DNA from: Sphaerospermopsis aphanizomenoides BCCUSP55
GTDB lineage: Bacteria > Cyanobacteriota > Cyanobacteriia > Cyanobacteriales > Nostocaceae
Assembly (NCBI RefSeq): GCF_001586785.1
Contig: NZ_LUFH02000034.1
Span: 1-52,039, forward strand
Direction: 5' to 3'
Length of the DNA stretch: 52,039 nt
Position numbers and translations under genes: made by a program. Of the stretch, positions 33,872-43,677 are shown one piece after another (within the stretch, counting starts at the first letter, position 1; each line of letters begins with the position of its first letter). Under the pieces are notes generated by a model that saw only the letters and a list, made by a program, of their open reading frames with translations, made no database searches and was not told where the DNA came from.

Positions 33872-35539
33872 TTATTTATAATTAGATATTTTGATGTCTC
33901 CATTTTCATATTGTAAATCGTAGCTAGTTGTTGATGTAAAAAGACCTGATTGTGTTTTATCTACACTTCCACGACTACTATAAAGTGTGCGTTGTTCTGT
34001 AACTACGACTACAATTGTTGCATTACTGCCACTGGAAACAAAATCATTTACCGCTTGGATCTTTTGTACACCATATACCCAATAAGCTCCGTTTCTTCTC
34101 AACCAATCTACAGAACTAAGACAATCATCTTCATTGTTACCTCTGGCAATACAACCGTCAGGATCATCTGTTTTGGTAATAAATTTTGTATAGACTGAAC
34201 CTGTTAACAATTGCGCTCCCAATTCTTTATTATAAGGAGGAGCAAATATTTCTCTTTTAGCTGCTAACCATCTTTCTAATAGTGCTATAGCTGCTTCTTG
34301 TGAAATATAAGCAGTTGTTCTTGATTGTATGGGTTCTGGAGTTGATGATTCTGGTGTAATAGTAGGAGTATTTGCCGTATTTTGGGGGGTAGTATTTGTA
34401 TTCTCTGAGGGAGAATTGGTTGGTTGTGATGTGTTATTACTAACTGTTTGTTGTGGTTTATTAACTATTCCTAATACCCATAAACCAGCTACTAGAAATG
34501 TTCCAATTACACCACCAATAATTACAGCTTGTTGCCAAGTTCCTAAATTATTAGCAGCAGGAACTGGATATTGGGTTGGAAGATGTGGTTGATGGGATGG
34601 TTGTGAAGTTGGGGGAGATGTGACTGTTACTGGTGGAACATAAGCTGGTGTTACAGGTGCAGCAATAACTGTAGGTGTAGATTGGGGAATGGGTACAGTG
34701 GGTGCAACGGGATTGGTAAGAGTTTGTAAAGCGGTCAACATTTCCCTAGCATTTGAATAGCGATCGCGCGGATGATAAGCAATAGCTTTGTCTAAAATAT
34801 CCCCAAAAGTAACATTTAAATAGGGTGCAAAATGTCGCCACAAAATGTTACCCATAGTTGGATCGGTTGGTAACTCTTGGGGGATTTTACCTGTAAGTAA
34901 ATAAATTGCTGTTAATCCTAAACTATACAAATCACTAGAAAATACAGGTCTTCCTACTGTTTGTTCCATCGGCATAAATCCCGGTGTACCAATCACAATA
35001 GACTGAGTAGAATTTCCAGAAGGACTCATTTCTGTATTCATGGTGACTTTGACAGCACCAAAATCTATTAATACTGGTTTGCCGTCAGAAAAACGCAAAA
35101 TGATATTATCTGGTTTAATGTCTCGATGAACTATGCCTTTACTGTGAACATATTCGAGAATTTGCAGGATGTTGATTAATATTTCCTTAACTGTAATTTC
35201 ATGAAAAACCCCTTGCTGTTTTAATTTCTCGCTTAAAGTTTGCCCTTCAATATATTCTTGAACTAAATAAAATTCTCCACCTTCACAAAAATAAGCATAT
35301 AACCGGGGTATTTGACTATTGCGATCGCCTAATTCTTCTAAAATGGCCGCTTCTTGCTGAAACCGTTCTTGCACCAGTTGGTATACCTGGGGATTGTTCA
35401 CCACTGGGATGAGTTGTTTAATCACACACCTTTTATTAGAAGGCATTTGGGTATCTTCTGCTAAAAATGTTTTCCCAAATCCCCCACTACCCAGTATCCG
35501 CAACACCTGATAACGATTATTTACTAGTGTCTGAGTCAT
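33872..35539 (-). CDS. Ser/Thr protein kinase with ARC6-like IMS domain
   Basis: This 555-residue protein combines a kinase domain (about 8-270; GSGGFGKT, CVIKQL, IVHRDIKPDN, VLIDFGAVKV, GTPGFMPMEQ), a Pro-rich linker, a transmembrane helix (about 325-347, AVIIGGVIGTFLVAGLWVLG) and a C-terminal domain of about 140 residues. That last domain (ALLERWLAAKREIFAPPYNK, WVYGVQKIQAV, ATIVVVVTEQRTLY, YDLQYENGDIKIS) matches the IMS/DUF4101 domain of the cell-division protein ARC6/Ftn2. The kinase is divergent from the FHA-ABC gene, 137 bases apart, and probably shares a control region with it. Confidence 0.92.
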   Translation of the reverse strand: MTQTLVNNRYQVLRILGSGGFGKTFLAEDTQMPSNKRCVIKQLIPVVNNPQVYQLVQERFQQEAAILEELGDRNSQIPRLYAYFCEGGEFYLVQEYIEGQTLSEKLKQQGVFHEITVKEILINILQILEYVHSKGIVHRDIKPDNIILRFSDGKPVLIDFGAVKVTMNTEMSPSGNSTQSIVIGTPGFMPMEQTVGRPVFSSDLYSLGLTAIYLLTGKIPQELPTDPTMGNILWRHFAPYLNVTFGDILDKAIAYHPRDRYSNAREMLTALQTLTNPVAPTVPIPQSTPTVIAAPVTPAYVPPVTVTSPPTSQPSHQPHLPTQYPVPAANNLGTWQQAVIIGGVIGTFLVAGLWVLGIVNKPQQTVSNNTSQPTNSPSENTNTTPQNTANTPTITPESSTPEPIQSRTTAYISQEAAIALLERWLAAKREIFAPPYNKELGAQLLTGSVYTKFITKTDDPDGCIARGNNEDDCLSSVDWLRRNGAYWVYGVQKIQAVNDFVSSGSNATIVVVVTEQRTLYSSRGSVDKTQSGLFTSTTSYDLQYENGDIKISNYK

Positions 35540-35676
35540 AACAGTTCACTTTTGTTGACTTTTCGCTAATTTAGGTAAAATTTTCATTTATTTCTAGATG
35601 TTATCAACATTTTATACGTAAAATATTCTCAATCTTCTCTCAGGACACCGTAATTTAAATTACTTTTTATTACAAA

Positions 35677-38061
35677 ATGTCTATGTCATACCAACCAGGA
35701 CAGCATCCCACGGTTTTAGGTATAGATCCTTACCTAGAATTAAACAATCAAGGCAAAATTTTACACTTAAACTTACGGAAACCACAGCACATTTTGGGAC
35801 GTGAACCCAATCTCGCAGACTTGGTTGTTCCTCAAGACTGGGAACTGGTTTCTCGTGTGCAAGCTGTGTTACGCAAGGAAGGTACAGAATATCGAATTTA
35901 TGATGGTGATGGTCAAAAACCTAGTAGTAATAAACTTTATATTAATCATTCCTTGATTACTGCTACTCAAGGTTATTTGTTAACAAATGGTGCAGAGATT
36001 CATATTTCCCAAAATCCCCAGCAACTGATTCAAATTAGATATTTTAATCCTGCAACATCTCAGGGTATTACTACACCCAATAAACAGAGTATTTATTTAA
36101 ACCAAAAGTCTGTTTTAATCGGACGTGATCCAACAGCAAATTTATATTTAGATGCGCCCACAATTTCCCGTCGTCATGCCATTATTGATAGTGATCATCA
36201 AGGACGTTATATTTTACAGGATTACAGCACTAACGGGGTTTTTGTTAATGGTCAACAAGTGATTGGAAAAGCCACTTTAACTAATGGTTCACAAATTCGC
36301 ATTGGACCTTATACTTTAGTTTTACGTGATGATAATTTAGAAATATTAGACCAAGGTACTCACATCCGGTTAGAAGCACATAATTTGATTTTGGAAACAA
36401 ATGGTAAACGCAGAATAGATGATTTATCTTTTGCTATTGAACCAGGACAATTTGTAGCTTTGGTGGGAGGAAGTGGTGCTGGTAAATCTACTTTAATGCG
36501 GACGCTGTTAGGAATTGAAAAAACTACTCAAGGAATAGTTTATTTGAATGGTGAAGATTTACAAAAAAACTTTAATTTGTACCGGACTCAAATTGGTTAT
36601 GTTCCCCAAGATGATATTATTCATCGAGAATTAACAGTTGCTGAAGTTCTGACTTATGCTGCAAAGTTGCGTTTACCTCCTGATATTAATTTACAGCAAG
36701 TTGTAGAACAAGCATTAGCAGCAATTAAAATGAGTCATCGTCGTCACGCTTTAATTAGTGATCTTAGTGGTGGACAAAGAAAAAGAGTAAGTATCGGGGT
36801 AGAATTATTAGCAGATCCCAAATTATTCTTTTTAGATGAACCAACTTCAGGACTTGATCCAGGTTTGGATAAACAGATGATGCAGTTATTAAAAGAGTTA
36901 GCGCATCAGGGTGGAAGAACAGTTATTTTAGTGACTCATGCAACGGCAAATATTACAGCGTGCGATAGAATTGTATTTTTAGGCATAGGTGGAAAACTTT
37001 GTTATTTTGGTACTCCTCAAGACGCTTTGCAATTTTTCCAAGTTAAAGATTTTGCGGATATTTATATTAAGTTAGAAGATGAACAAGAGGCAATAAAATG
37101 TGTGCATAGATTTCGTCAATCTAGTTATTATCAAAAATATATCGCTAATCAATTAAATTCAGGAATACAACCACCATCAATAGCAATACCACCAAAACAG
37201 AAAGGAATTTCATTTTGGCAACAATGGCTGTTATTAACTCAACGTTCTGGTCAATTAATTTTACGAGATAAAATCAATCTTGCTTTAGCTCTTTTAACTG
37301 CTCCTATTGGTATTATTCTCATCACTTTAGCGATGAAAGATAAAACACCTTTTGTAGTAGGGGATGAATCAGATCCCGCTTTAGCATCTTTAGCTTTGCG
37401 TGTTTTGTTTGTATTTACCTGTGCTGGTTTATGGGTAGGCTTTTCTAGTTCTTTGCAAGAAATAGTCAAAGAATCTGCTATTTATTTACGAGAAAGATTA
37501 GTGAATTTAGGTTTATTTGCTTATCTGGGTTCTAAAATTGCAATTTTATCAGGTTTAGCATTATTACAAACTATACTAATTTTAATTGTGATTCTGATTG
37601 GTTTTAAATCTCCTAATCCTGAATTGATATCCTGGAATATGGGATTATTAATCACTAGCTTTTTGACTTTATTTGCTAGTTTTAGTTTAGGTTTATTAGT
37701 TTCGGCAATTGTCAAAAATAGCAGTCAAGCTAATAGTGCTTTACCGCTGTTGATTTTACCGCAAATCATTTTTTCAGGAGTGTTGTTTAAAACTGAAGGT
37801 ATTGTCAGTAAACTTATATCATGGTTAACAATTAGTCGCTGGTCTGTTGGTGCTTATGGGACAATATTAAATGTTAATGCTTTAGTTCCAGAAGCAGTTA
37901 AATTACCAGATGGTAGCATAGTTCCTCAACCTTTTGAACCCACATCTGTCTATGATACAACCTGGGGAAATTTAAGTGTAAATTGGGGAATTCTATTATT
38001 ACACGCGATGGTTTATTTGTTGATAACTTTGGGTTTGCAAAAGCGAAAAGATATTTTTTAA
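35677..38061 (+). CDS. FHA-FHA-ABC transporter (ABC-2/ABCG type half-transporter)
   Basis: This 794-residue protein contains two FHA domains (about 35-115 and 140-220; the second with LIGRDPTANLYLDAPTISRR and DYSTNGVFVNG), an ABC ATPase (about 230-460; Walker A GGSGAGKST near 262, signature LSGGQRKRVS near 362, Walker B LFFLDEP near 384) and an ABC-2 membrane domain (about 520-790, six helices). FHA domains bind phosphothreonine, so the exporter is probably gated by a Ser/Thr kinase. Three such kinases surround it. The exported substrate is unknown; lipids or polysaccharide precursors are possible by analogy with ABCG proteins. Confidence 0.93.
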   Translation: MSMSYQPGQHPTVLGIDPYLELNNQGKILHLNLRKPQHILGREPNLADLVVPQDWELVSRVQAVLRKEGTEYRIYDGDGQKPSSNKLYINHSLITATQGYLLTNGAEIHISQNPQQLIQIRYFNPATSQGITTPNKQSIYLNQKSVLIGRDPTANLYLDAPTISRRHAIIDSDHQGRYILQDYSTNGVFVNGQQVIGKATLTNGSQIRIGPYTLVLRDDNLEILDQGTHIRLEAHNLILETNGKRRIDDLSFAIEPGQFVALVGGSGAGKSTLMRTLLGIEKTTQGIVYLNGEDLQKNFNLYRTQIGYVPQDDIIHRELTVAEVLTYAAKLRLPPDINLQQVVEQALAAIKMSHRRHALISDLSGGQRKRVSIGVELLADPKLFFLDEPTSGLDPGLDKQMMQLLKELAHQGGRTVILVTHATANITACDRIVFLGIGGKLCYFGTPQDALQFFQVKDFADIYIKLEDEQEAIKCVHRFRQSSYYQKYIANQLNSGIQPPSIAIPPKQKGISFWQQWLLLTQRSGQLILRDKINLALALLTAPIGIILITLAMKDKTPFVVGDESDPALASLALRVLFVFTCAGLWVGFSSSLQEIVKESAIYLRERLVNLGLFAYLGSKIAILSGLALLQTILILIVILIGFKSPNPELISWNMGLLITSFLTLFASFSLGLLVSAIVKNSSQANSALPLLILPQIIFSGVLFKTEGIVSKLISWLTISRWSVGAYGTILNVNALVPEAVKLPDGSIVPQPFEPTSVYDTTWGNLSVNWGILLLHAMVYLLITLGLQKRKDIF

Positions 38062-38120
38062 GTAGAATAAAATATATAGCAGTGCTAAACCCCTACAGTA
38101 AATTGGAAAAATAATTATTT

Positions 38121-39935
38121 TTAGAAATGCCTCAAATTATATCTTTCTTGATATTGATTAATAAATTCTGCATTTTCAATTTCTAATTTTGACAGCAACC
38201 TAACAGGAAATTGCTTTGGTGAATATTGGGGATTATACCAAGATTTTTGATTAAAGTAATCTTGCAAACCAGGAGTATCAAACCTGCGTCCATGAACTGC
38301 AAAAATTGTATTTCTCATAATATCCAATTCATAACCACTTTTACCTACTAAATCTGGTTCTGTAACTGGTCTTTGAGAAAGCCAGAAATAATTATTAGTA
38401 TTACTATTTTTAGTATTTACTGGTGATGCTTCAGATATGGAAATCTTAAAAATTTCCTTGAAATATACCCGATCAGGTGATGTATTAGCGTCTTTACTAG
38501 CAAGCGCACAATAAGCATCTGAATTAACTTGTCCATAGGTTTTTAGGAAGTTTATACAATTAGTGCGATCGCTAAACCGACTAGCATATACTTCATATAA
38601 AAGCTTTCCTGATAGATTTGGATAATCTGGTATCCAAAATATCCCAGCTTGAGAATAACCTCTAACTTGTAAAGTTCTAACTTGTTGAGTAGCAGTTGGT
38701 AAATCTTTAAAGGCAGAATCAGCTACAAAATATGAATTATTGACTACAGATTTATCTGGTAATTTGCGATTAATTTGAGTCTGTGTTGTGTCAGTAAATT
38801 GAGATGAAGTATTTTTAGATGATTCTGTGTTTTTATCTTCCTGATTTGGTGATGAAGATTCTACTGAATCTTTAGTGGAAGATACAGTTGTGTTTGTGTT
38901 ATTTTCAGATTTAACAGATGGAGATGGTTTATTAATAGCAAACCCAATAATAATAGAACCACCAATCAAACTACTAGCGATAAGACTAGGTAGAATCATT
39001 CCTGCTTTTTTATTATTCTGATTTTCTGGAGGAATGGTATTACCTGGATTAACTGTAACTGTATTTTGCAGTGGAGGAGCAATTATTGTTTGAGTAACTG
39101 GTGATTGACTATTACTAACTGACTTTATTTGCAACGCATTCAACATTTCTCTAGCAGATGCAAAACGTTCCCGTGGATGATAAGCTATAGCTTTATCAAT
39201 TACTCCTGCTAAATGAGGATGAATATGACTGGCAAAATGTCGCCAAACTATTTCCGCTGTGTGCGGATCTGTTTCTAATTGTTGTGGTTGTTTACCAGTT
39301 AATAGATAAATTGCCGTTAAACCTAAACTATATAAATCACTGGCATAAACAGGTCTTCCTGCTGCTTGTTCACTGGGCATAAATCCCGGTGTACCAATCA
39401 CAATTGAACTCGTAGGATTTCCTTGAGAATTTAACGCCGTTCCCATAGATTCTCGGACTGCACCAAAATCAATTAAGACTGGTTTACCATTACTATGGCG
39501 CAAAATTATGTTATCTGGTTTAATGTCACGATGTACTATATGTTGACCATGAACATACTCTAAAACAGGTAATATATTCACTAGTAATTCTTCAATTGCA
39601 CTGGCAGTAAATAATCCCTGTTTTTGCATTTTCGCTGTTAAAGTATCTCCTTCTATCCACTCCTGCACTAAGTAAAACTCTCCCCCAGTAGAGAAATAAG
39701 CATATAAAGCGGGAATTTGATCCGATGCACTACCAAGTGTTTCTAAAATAGCTGCTTCTCTTTGGAATCTTTCTTTTACTAATTGATAAATCTGAGGATT
39801 ATTTTGAATAGGTTTTAACTGTTTGACCACACAGAGGCGCTGTGATGGCATATTGGTATCTTGAGCGAGAAATGTTTCACCAAACCCACCAGATCCCAGG
39901 GTGCGGATGACTTGATAACGGTTGTTTAACAGCAT
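38121..39935 (-). CDS. Ser/Thr protein kinase with YARHG-type C-terminus
   Basis: This 604-residue protein has a complete kinase domain (about 5-265; GSGGFGET, CVVKQLKP, IVHRDIKPDN, VLIDFGAVRE, GTPGFMPSEQ), a transmembrane helix (about 312-335, ILPSLIASSLIGGSIIIGFA) and a Ser/Thr-rich linker. A SPOR-like segment follows (about 405-480, ATQQVRTLQVRGYSQAGIFW). The C-terminus carries a YARHG-type domain (GYELDIMRNTIFAVHGRRFD, then LQDYFNQKSWYNPQY). The last two modules should lie outside the membrane and could sense cell-wall ligands. The gene converges with the FHA-ABC gene, with 60 bases between the stops. Confidence 0.9.
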   Translation of the reverse strand: MLLNNRYQVIRTLGSGGFGETFLAQDTNMPSQRLCVVKQLKPIQNNPQIYQLVKERFQREAAILETLGSASDQIPALYAYFSTGGEFYLVQEWIEGDTLTAKMQKQGLFTASAIEELLVNILPVLEYVHGQHIVHRDIKPDNIILRHSNGKPVLIDFGAVRESMGTALNSQGNPTSSIVIGTPGFMPSEQAAGRPVYASDLYSLGLTAIYLLTGKQPQQLETDPHTAEIVWRHFASHIHPHLAGVIDKAIAYHPRERFASAREMLNALQIKSVSNSQSPVTQTIIAPPLQNTVTVNPGNTIPPENQNNKKAGMILPSLIASSLIGGSIIIGFAINKPSPSVKSENNTNTTVSSTKDSVESSSPNQEDKNTESSKNTSSQFTDTTQTQINRKLPDKSVVNNSYFVADSAFKDLPTATQQVRTLQVRGYSQAGIFWIPDYPNLSGKLLYEVYASRFSDRTNCINFLKTYGQVNSDAYCALASKDANTSPDRVYFKEIFKISISEASPVNTKNSNTNNYFWLSQRPVTEPDLVGKSGYELDIMRNTIFAVHGRRFDTPGLQDYFNQKSWYNPQYSPKQFPVRLLSKLEIENAEFINQYQERYNLRHF

Positions 39936-39965
39936 TGTTTTTATGACTGGTAAGATGCAATATAC

Positions 39966-40586
39966 TTAGTACCCATACTTTCGTTTTTTATTAGCAGATT
40001 GACTAGCTCTTGATTCTAAGGTAAATACTGGAATTTCTTCAAGTTCATCCTCAGTTAAATTATACTGCTCACAAACTAAACTTAAGCGATTTCCGGGAGT
40101 TTTGACTGCATTCACAGAATGGGTTAAATCACCTTGAAAGTAAACCAGAGTATTGCTTTGAGGTTTAACTTGTCCAACTTGGCGTTTAGGCGATTTTAGC
40201 ACTAATTCTCCCCCCTCCATGTTTTCTGGTACTCGCACATAGAGAACACTAACAAGAAGAGGAGGTTCAATGGTTTTGCAGTAAGAACGCAGAGAGCGAT
40301 CTATGTGTGGATCAACACGAGAACCTTCTTTTAAAAGTAAGGGATTGAGATAAAAAGCATTACAGTTTGGCTGGAGTGCTAAATCTAAATAAGGTTTAAA
40401 AAAGGGAAACTTTTGTGCAACTGTTGTTAATCCTTGACGTTGAAAAACTACAGAAAATCCTTTAGTGTTGATAAAGTCGCGGTTGAGATTGTTGACAGCA
40501 AAGTAAGGACTAGCTTGGATTTCTCCCCACAAATCATGCAAGTAGTTATTAGGTAAAACGTTGGTTTGTAATTGATAGTATTTCAC
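39966..40586 (-). CDS. 2-oxoglutarate/Fe(II)-dependent oxygenase
   Basis: This 206-residue protein has the double-stranded beta-helix motif of 2OG-Fe(II) oxygenases: H94-I-D96 in RVDPHIDRSL, the strand GGELVLKSPKR, the distal H156 in YFQGDLTHSVNAV and R167 (GNRLSLV) for the 2-oxoglutarate carboxylate. It resembles prolyl 4-hydroxylase-like members. The substrate is unknown. It lies 30 bases upstream of the YARHG kinase on the same strand and may be cotranscribed with it. The C-terminus is basic (KKRKYGY). Confidence 0.85.
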   Translation of the reverse strand: MKYYQLQTNVLPNNYLHDLWGEIQASPYFAVNNLNRDFINTKGFSVVFQRQGLTTVAQKFPFFKPYLDLALQPNCNAFYLNPLLLKEGSRVDPHIDRSLRSYCKTIEPPLLVSVLYVRVPENMEGGELVLKSPKRQVGQVKPQSNTLVYFQGDLTHSVNAVKTPGNRLSLVCEQYNLTEDELEEIPVFTLESRASQSANKKRKYGY

Positions 40587-40662
40587 ATTCAGTAAATAAA
40601 AAGATTATAGGATTGGGGTGTAGTTAAAGATTAAACTATTGTTACCGCTGAAACCTGACATT

Positions 40663-41535
40663 TCAGACATTTTTCAAAATTCTCTCAATCATTCCATTTG
40701 CTTGGGAAGCATAACTACCACCAAACAAATTAAAATGATTTAAAATATGATAGAGATTATAAAGAGTTTTGCGTTGTTCATAACCATGTTCTAATGGAAA
40801 TTCCTCTTCATAGCCTTGATAAAAAGCTACCGGAAAACCACCAAATAATTCTGTCATAGCAATATCAACTTCTCTATCACCAAAATAAGTAGCTGGATCA
40901 AAAATCACTGGTTCACCATCAATAGTAAATCCTGCATTTCCTCCCCATAAATCACCATGTACTAAGGAAGGTTGAACTTGATGATCTGCTAATAATTCTG
41001 GAATAGCTGTTAATAATTTATTTTCGAGAGGAAAACTTCCTCCCCGTCGCTTTGCTAATTGAAATTGATAACCTAAACGGTGTTGAGTATAGAATTCTAT
41101 CCAATCAGATTTCCAAGTATTAATTTGGGGTATTGAACCGATAGTATTATTCATGTTCCAGCCAAACCCTTGGTTACTAATGGTTTTGTGCATTGCTGCT
41201 AAGTTACGCCCCATTTTTTGCCAAGAGTTGCTATTACCATCGGTCATTTCTAGCCATTCCAAAACTATATAACTAGAATTGCCAGTAGTTCCCCAACATA
41301 AAGGTTGAGGAACGCGGATAGTTTTGGTGTTATACATCTGTTGTAACCCAAGCATTTCTGCTGCAAACATCTCTCCTTGAGACGCTTGGTTAAGTTTGAC
41401 AAAATAGGTTGATTTACCATTACTAATTGCATAACCTTGGTTAATACATCCACCACTGACAGAGGAATATTGGGAAGTTTTAAATTTCTGGTTAGTTACT
41501 TGGCTAATATGGTTATCAATTTCTTGCCAAATCAT
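40663..41535 (-). CDS. fructosamine kinase family protein
   Basis: This 290-residue protein belongs to the fructosamine/ketosamine-3-kinase family, which phosphorylates sugar adducts on protein amines and so promotes deglycation. Landmarks are VSGGCINQGYAIS, YFVKLNQ (ATP lysine), the catalytic LVHGDLWGGNAGF and the metal-binding FDPATYFGDREVDIAM segment, followed by GGFPVAFYQGYEEEFPL. Length is normal and all catalytic residues are present. It is followed by the 2OG oxygenase gene 76 bases later. Confidence 0.93.
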   Translation of the reverse strand: MIWQEIDNHISQVTNQKFKTSQYSSVSGGCINQGYAISNGKSTYFVKLNQASQGEMFAAEMLGLQQMYNTKTIRVPQPLCWGTTGNSSYIVLEWLEMTDGNSNSWQKMGRNLAAMHKTISNQGFGWNMNNTIGSIPQINTWKSDWIEFYTQHRLGYQFQLAKRRGGSFPLENKLLTAIPELLADHQVQPSLVHGDLWGGNAGFTIDGEPVIFDPATYFGDREVDIAMTELFGGFPVAFYQGYEEEFPLEHGYEQRKTLYNLYHILNHFNLFGGSYASQANGMIERILKNV

Positions 41536-41641
41536 AGTTTTTTTATTTGTCAGTTGTCTGTTGTAGGGCTAAAGCGCAATTCTCACCAGTGTCAATTTAA
41601 CGTAAAACCGATAGCCCGCAAGTAAATATATTTCCTTGCTA

Positions 41642-41836
41642 ATAGCTAAAGTCATCTAAGAGGTTGTTTTAAAAGTTTGAGAGGTTATTTTCAACACTTC
41701 TAGATCCCCCCTAACCCCCCTTATTAAGGGGGAAACTAGATTCAAAGTCCCCCTTTTTAAGGGAGATTTAGGGGGATCTGAAAATCTTTGATACACCATC
41801 AGAGATTTTTCAAACATCCTCTAAAGATGACTAAAT
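41642..41836. mobile_element. 164-bp MITE inserted in a palindromic repeat
   Basis: The element (41659-41822) starts AGAGGTTGTTTTAAAA and ends with the complement of AGAGGATGTTTGAAAA. It is flanked by CTA on both sides. The outer sequence is the palindrome GTCATCT/AGATGAC, which is uninterrupted at 11286-11303, so the pre-insertion site is visible in this window. Inside, GATCCCCCCTAACCC and TTAGGGGGATC form a further large inverted repeat. No ORF is present. Nothing else is seen in 41536-42011. Confidence 0.75.
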
Positions 41837-42011
41837 AACCTGAAAATTTTTTAGTCAACTTTAGTTTACTTTGGCTATTAGACCAGAATTTAAGTTACGG
41901 GTAGGTGTGTGTGTAAACCAACAGATAAGCCGAATGGGGGAATCTCGATAATACCTGAATAATGTACAAAAATCTTACAAGAATAGATTACCAAAGACTA
42001 ATGACTCATGA

Positions 42012-43289
42012 CTAAGCTGGTTTGATCACCACTACACCATAAGCATTGGGAGAAAGATATTTTTGTGCAGCTTGGATTAAATCATTTGCATCTTGTGCTT
42101 GGATATATTGGGGATAATTAAAAGCTGGTTCTAAGTCACCTATTAAAGATTGATAATAACCATACAATCCAGAGCGATCGCTTGGTGTCTCGTTGCCAAA
42201 TATAAACCGATTTGCGACTCGTCTTTGTACACGGGTAATTTCTGATTCTTTGACTAATTCTGTTTGTAGTATTTGCAAATGTTCAATTATTGCTGTTTCT
42301 ACTGCTGCTAAATCTTCCACTTCACATTTAGCGGAAATAGAAAATACTCCTTGCAACAGATGGTTCATGTTACTGACAGAAATTGAAGACACAAGTCCTC
42401 TTTCTTCTCGTAAATCATTGACTAATCTGGATGTGCGTCCATGTCCCAGAACACCTGCTAACACATCTAAAGAGTATGTTTCATGTAATTCCATCAGTCC
42501 AGGTACTCGCCACAGCATGATGATCCGGGCTTGTTGTAGACTTTCGTCAATAAATTCCCGACGGACAATTTCTGTAAATGCCGGTTCGGAGCTAACTGTT
42601 AATTGGGGATGATTAAATGTTGATTGATGACTGTGTTGATTAAATCCCTCAGCTACAATTTCTATTAATTCTTCAACTGGTAAATTACCTACTGCAACCG
42701 CAGTTATGGAAGATGGTTGATACCAGGTGTGATGAAAATCTCGCATTTGCTGGGGTGTAACCTGGGAAATTACTGTTTCAGGACCGAGTACCGGACGACG
42801 ATACGGTAAAACATCAAAAGCAGTTTCCATTGTGCGCCGATAAATACGTCGGCGGGGATTATCTTCTGAACGTCTGATTTCTTCTAAAACTACTAACCTT
42901 TCTCTCTCAAAAGCATCATTAGGAATACTGGGATTACAAACAACATCTATTTGCAGTGGTGCTAATTCTGCAAAGTCTTTAGGTGCGGTTGTAATATAAT
43001 AATGTGTATAGTCTTGACTAGTTGCCGCATTAGTCACAGCACCACGCTCTTCAATCCGACGTTCAAACTCCCCACTGCTTAGTCTTTCTGTTCCTTTAAA
43101 AACAATATGTTCTAAAAAGTGAGCCATGCCATTAATAGCATCTGACTCCACAGCAGAACCAATTTTTACCCATACATTCAGGTTAACTGCTTCTACTGGC
43201 ATTTGCTCGGCGATGACAGTTAAACCGTTGGGTAGAGTACTCACTGTGGGGGCATTGAGGCGCGGTAATTTCAACAAAGTTGATGTCAT
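42012..43289 (-). CDS. M16 family zinc peptidase
   Basis: This 425-residue pitrilysin/processing-peptidase-like protein has the inverted zinc motif H57-F-L-E60-H61 (GMAHFLEHIVFKGT) and the third ligand Glu in VVLEEIRRSEDNP (near 137). The substrate-binding C-terminal half has the RRVANRFIFGNE segment. Only the catalytic-type subunit is encoded here; many cyanobacteria have a second, inactive subunit gene beside it, which is absent. The start ATG 43289 gives the usual short N-terminus TSTLLKLPRLNAPTVSTLPN. Confidence 0.94.
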   Translation of the reverse strand: MTSTLLKLPRLNAPTVSTLPNGLTVIAEQMPVEAVNLNVWVKIGSAVESDAINGMAHFLEHIVFKGTERLSSGEFERRIEERGAVTNAATSQDYTHYYITTAPKDFAELAPLQIDVVCNPSIPNDAFERERLVVLEEIRRSEDNPRRRIYRRTMETAFDVLPYRRPVLGPETVISQVTPQQMRDFHHTWYQPSSITAVAVGNLPVEELIEIVAEGFNQHSHQSTFNHPQLTVSSEPAFTEIVRREFIDESLQQARIIMLWRVPGLMELHETYSLDVLAGVLGHGRTSRLVNDLREERGLVSSISVSNMNHLLQGVFSISAKCEVEDLAAVETAIIEHLQILQTELVKESEITRVQRRVANRFIFGNETPSDRSGLYGYYQSLIGDLEPAFNYPQYIQAQDANDLIQAAQKYLSPNAYGVVVIKPA

Positions 43290-43677
43290 TTGCTGCTGGT
43301 GAGGGCGATAGTACTTCTTCTATCTTATAACTCCCTTAATGCTGTAAATCACAAGTCTGAGATCGGCTAATTTTTAGAGAATTCGGGAAAGTCATCCGAT
43401 TTTGGAGTTTGGACATTTGCGTACCGCAGTTGCACTATTTTCCATTGACACCAGGGAGCAATCCTGTGGCTTGTAACATCTAGGAATTATGGCTTCCAGT
43501 AGACTAACACGCCATCTCAAAATTTCCAACCCATGCTGACGGTACTTCCAGTAAGTATACTTATAATCTATAACACCTGTTTTTTACTGCACTTAAGTAT
43601 ATATTTTACACAAGTTTTACACACTTTATTTCTATATTTCTATATTATTGAATATGCGACTTCACAAAGGGTAAACT
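43290..43677. other. divergent promoter region before the GTPase cassette
   Basis: No gene is visible. A perfect palindrome AAGTATACTT lies at 43553-43562, and a related CTTAAGTATATA follows about 40 bases later. These could be regulator or promoter elements of the downstream PATAN gene, whose ATG is at 43678. Confidence 0.4.
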
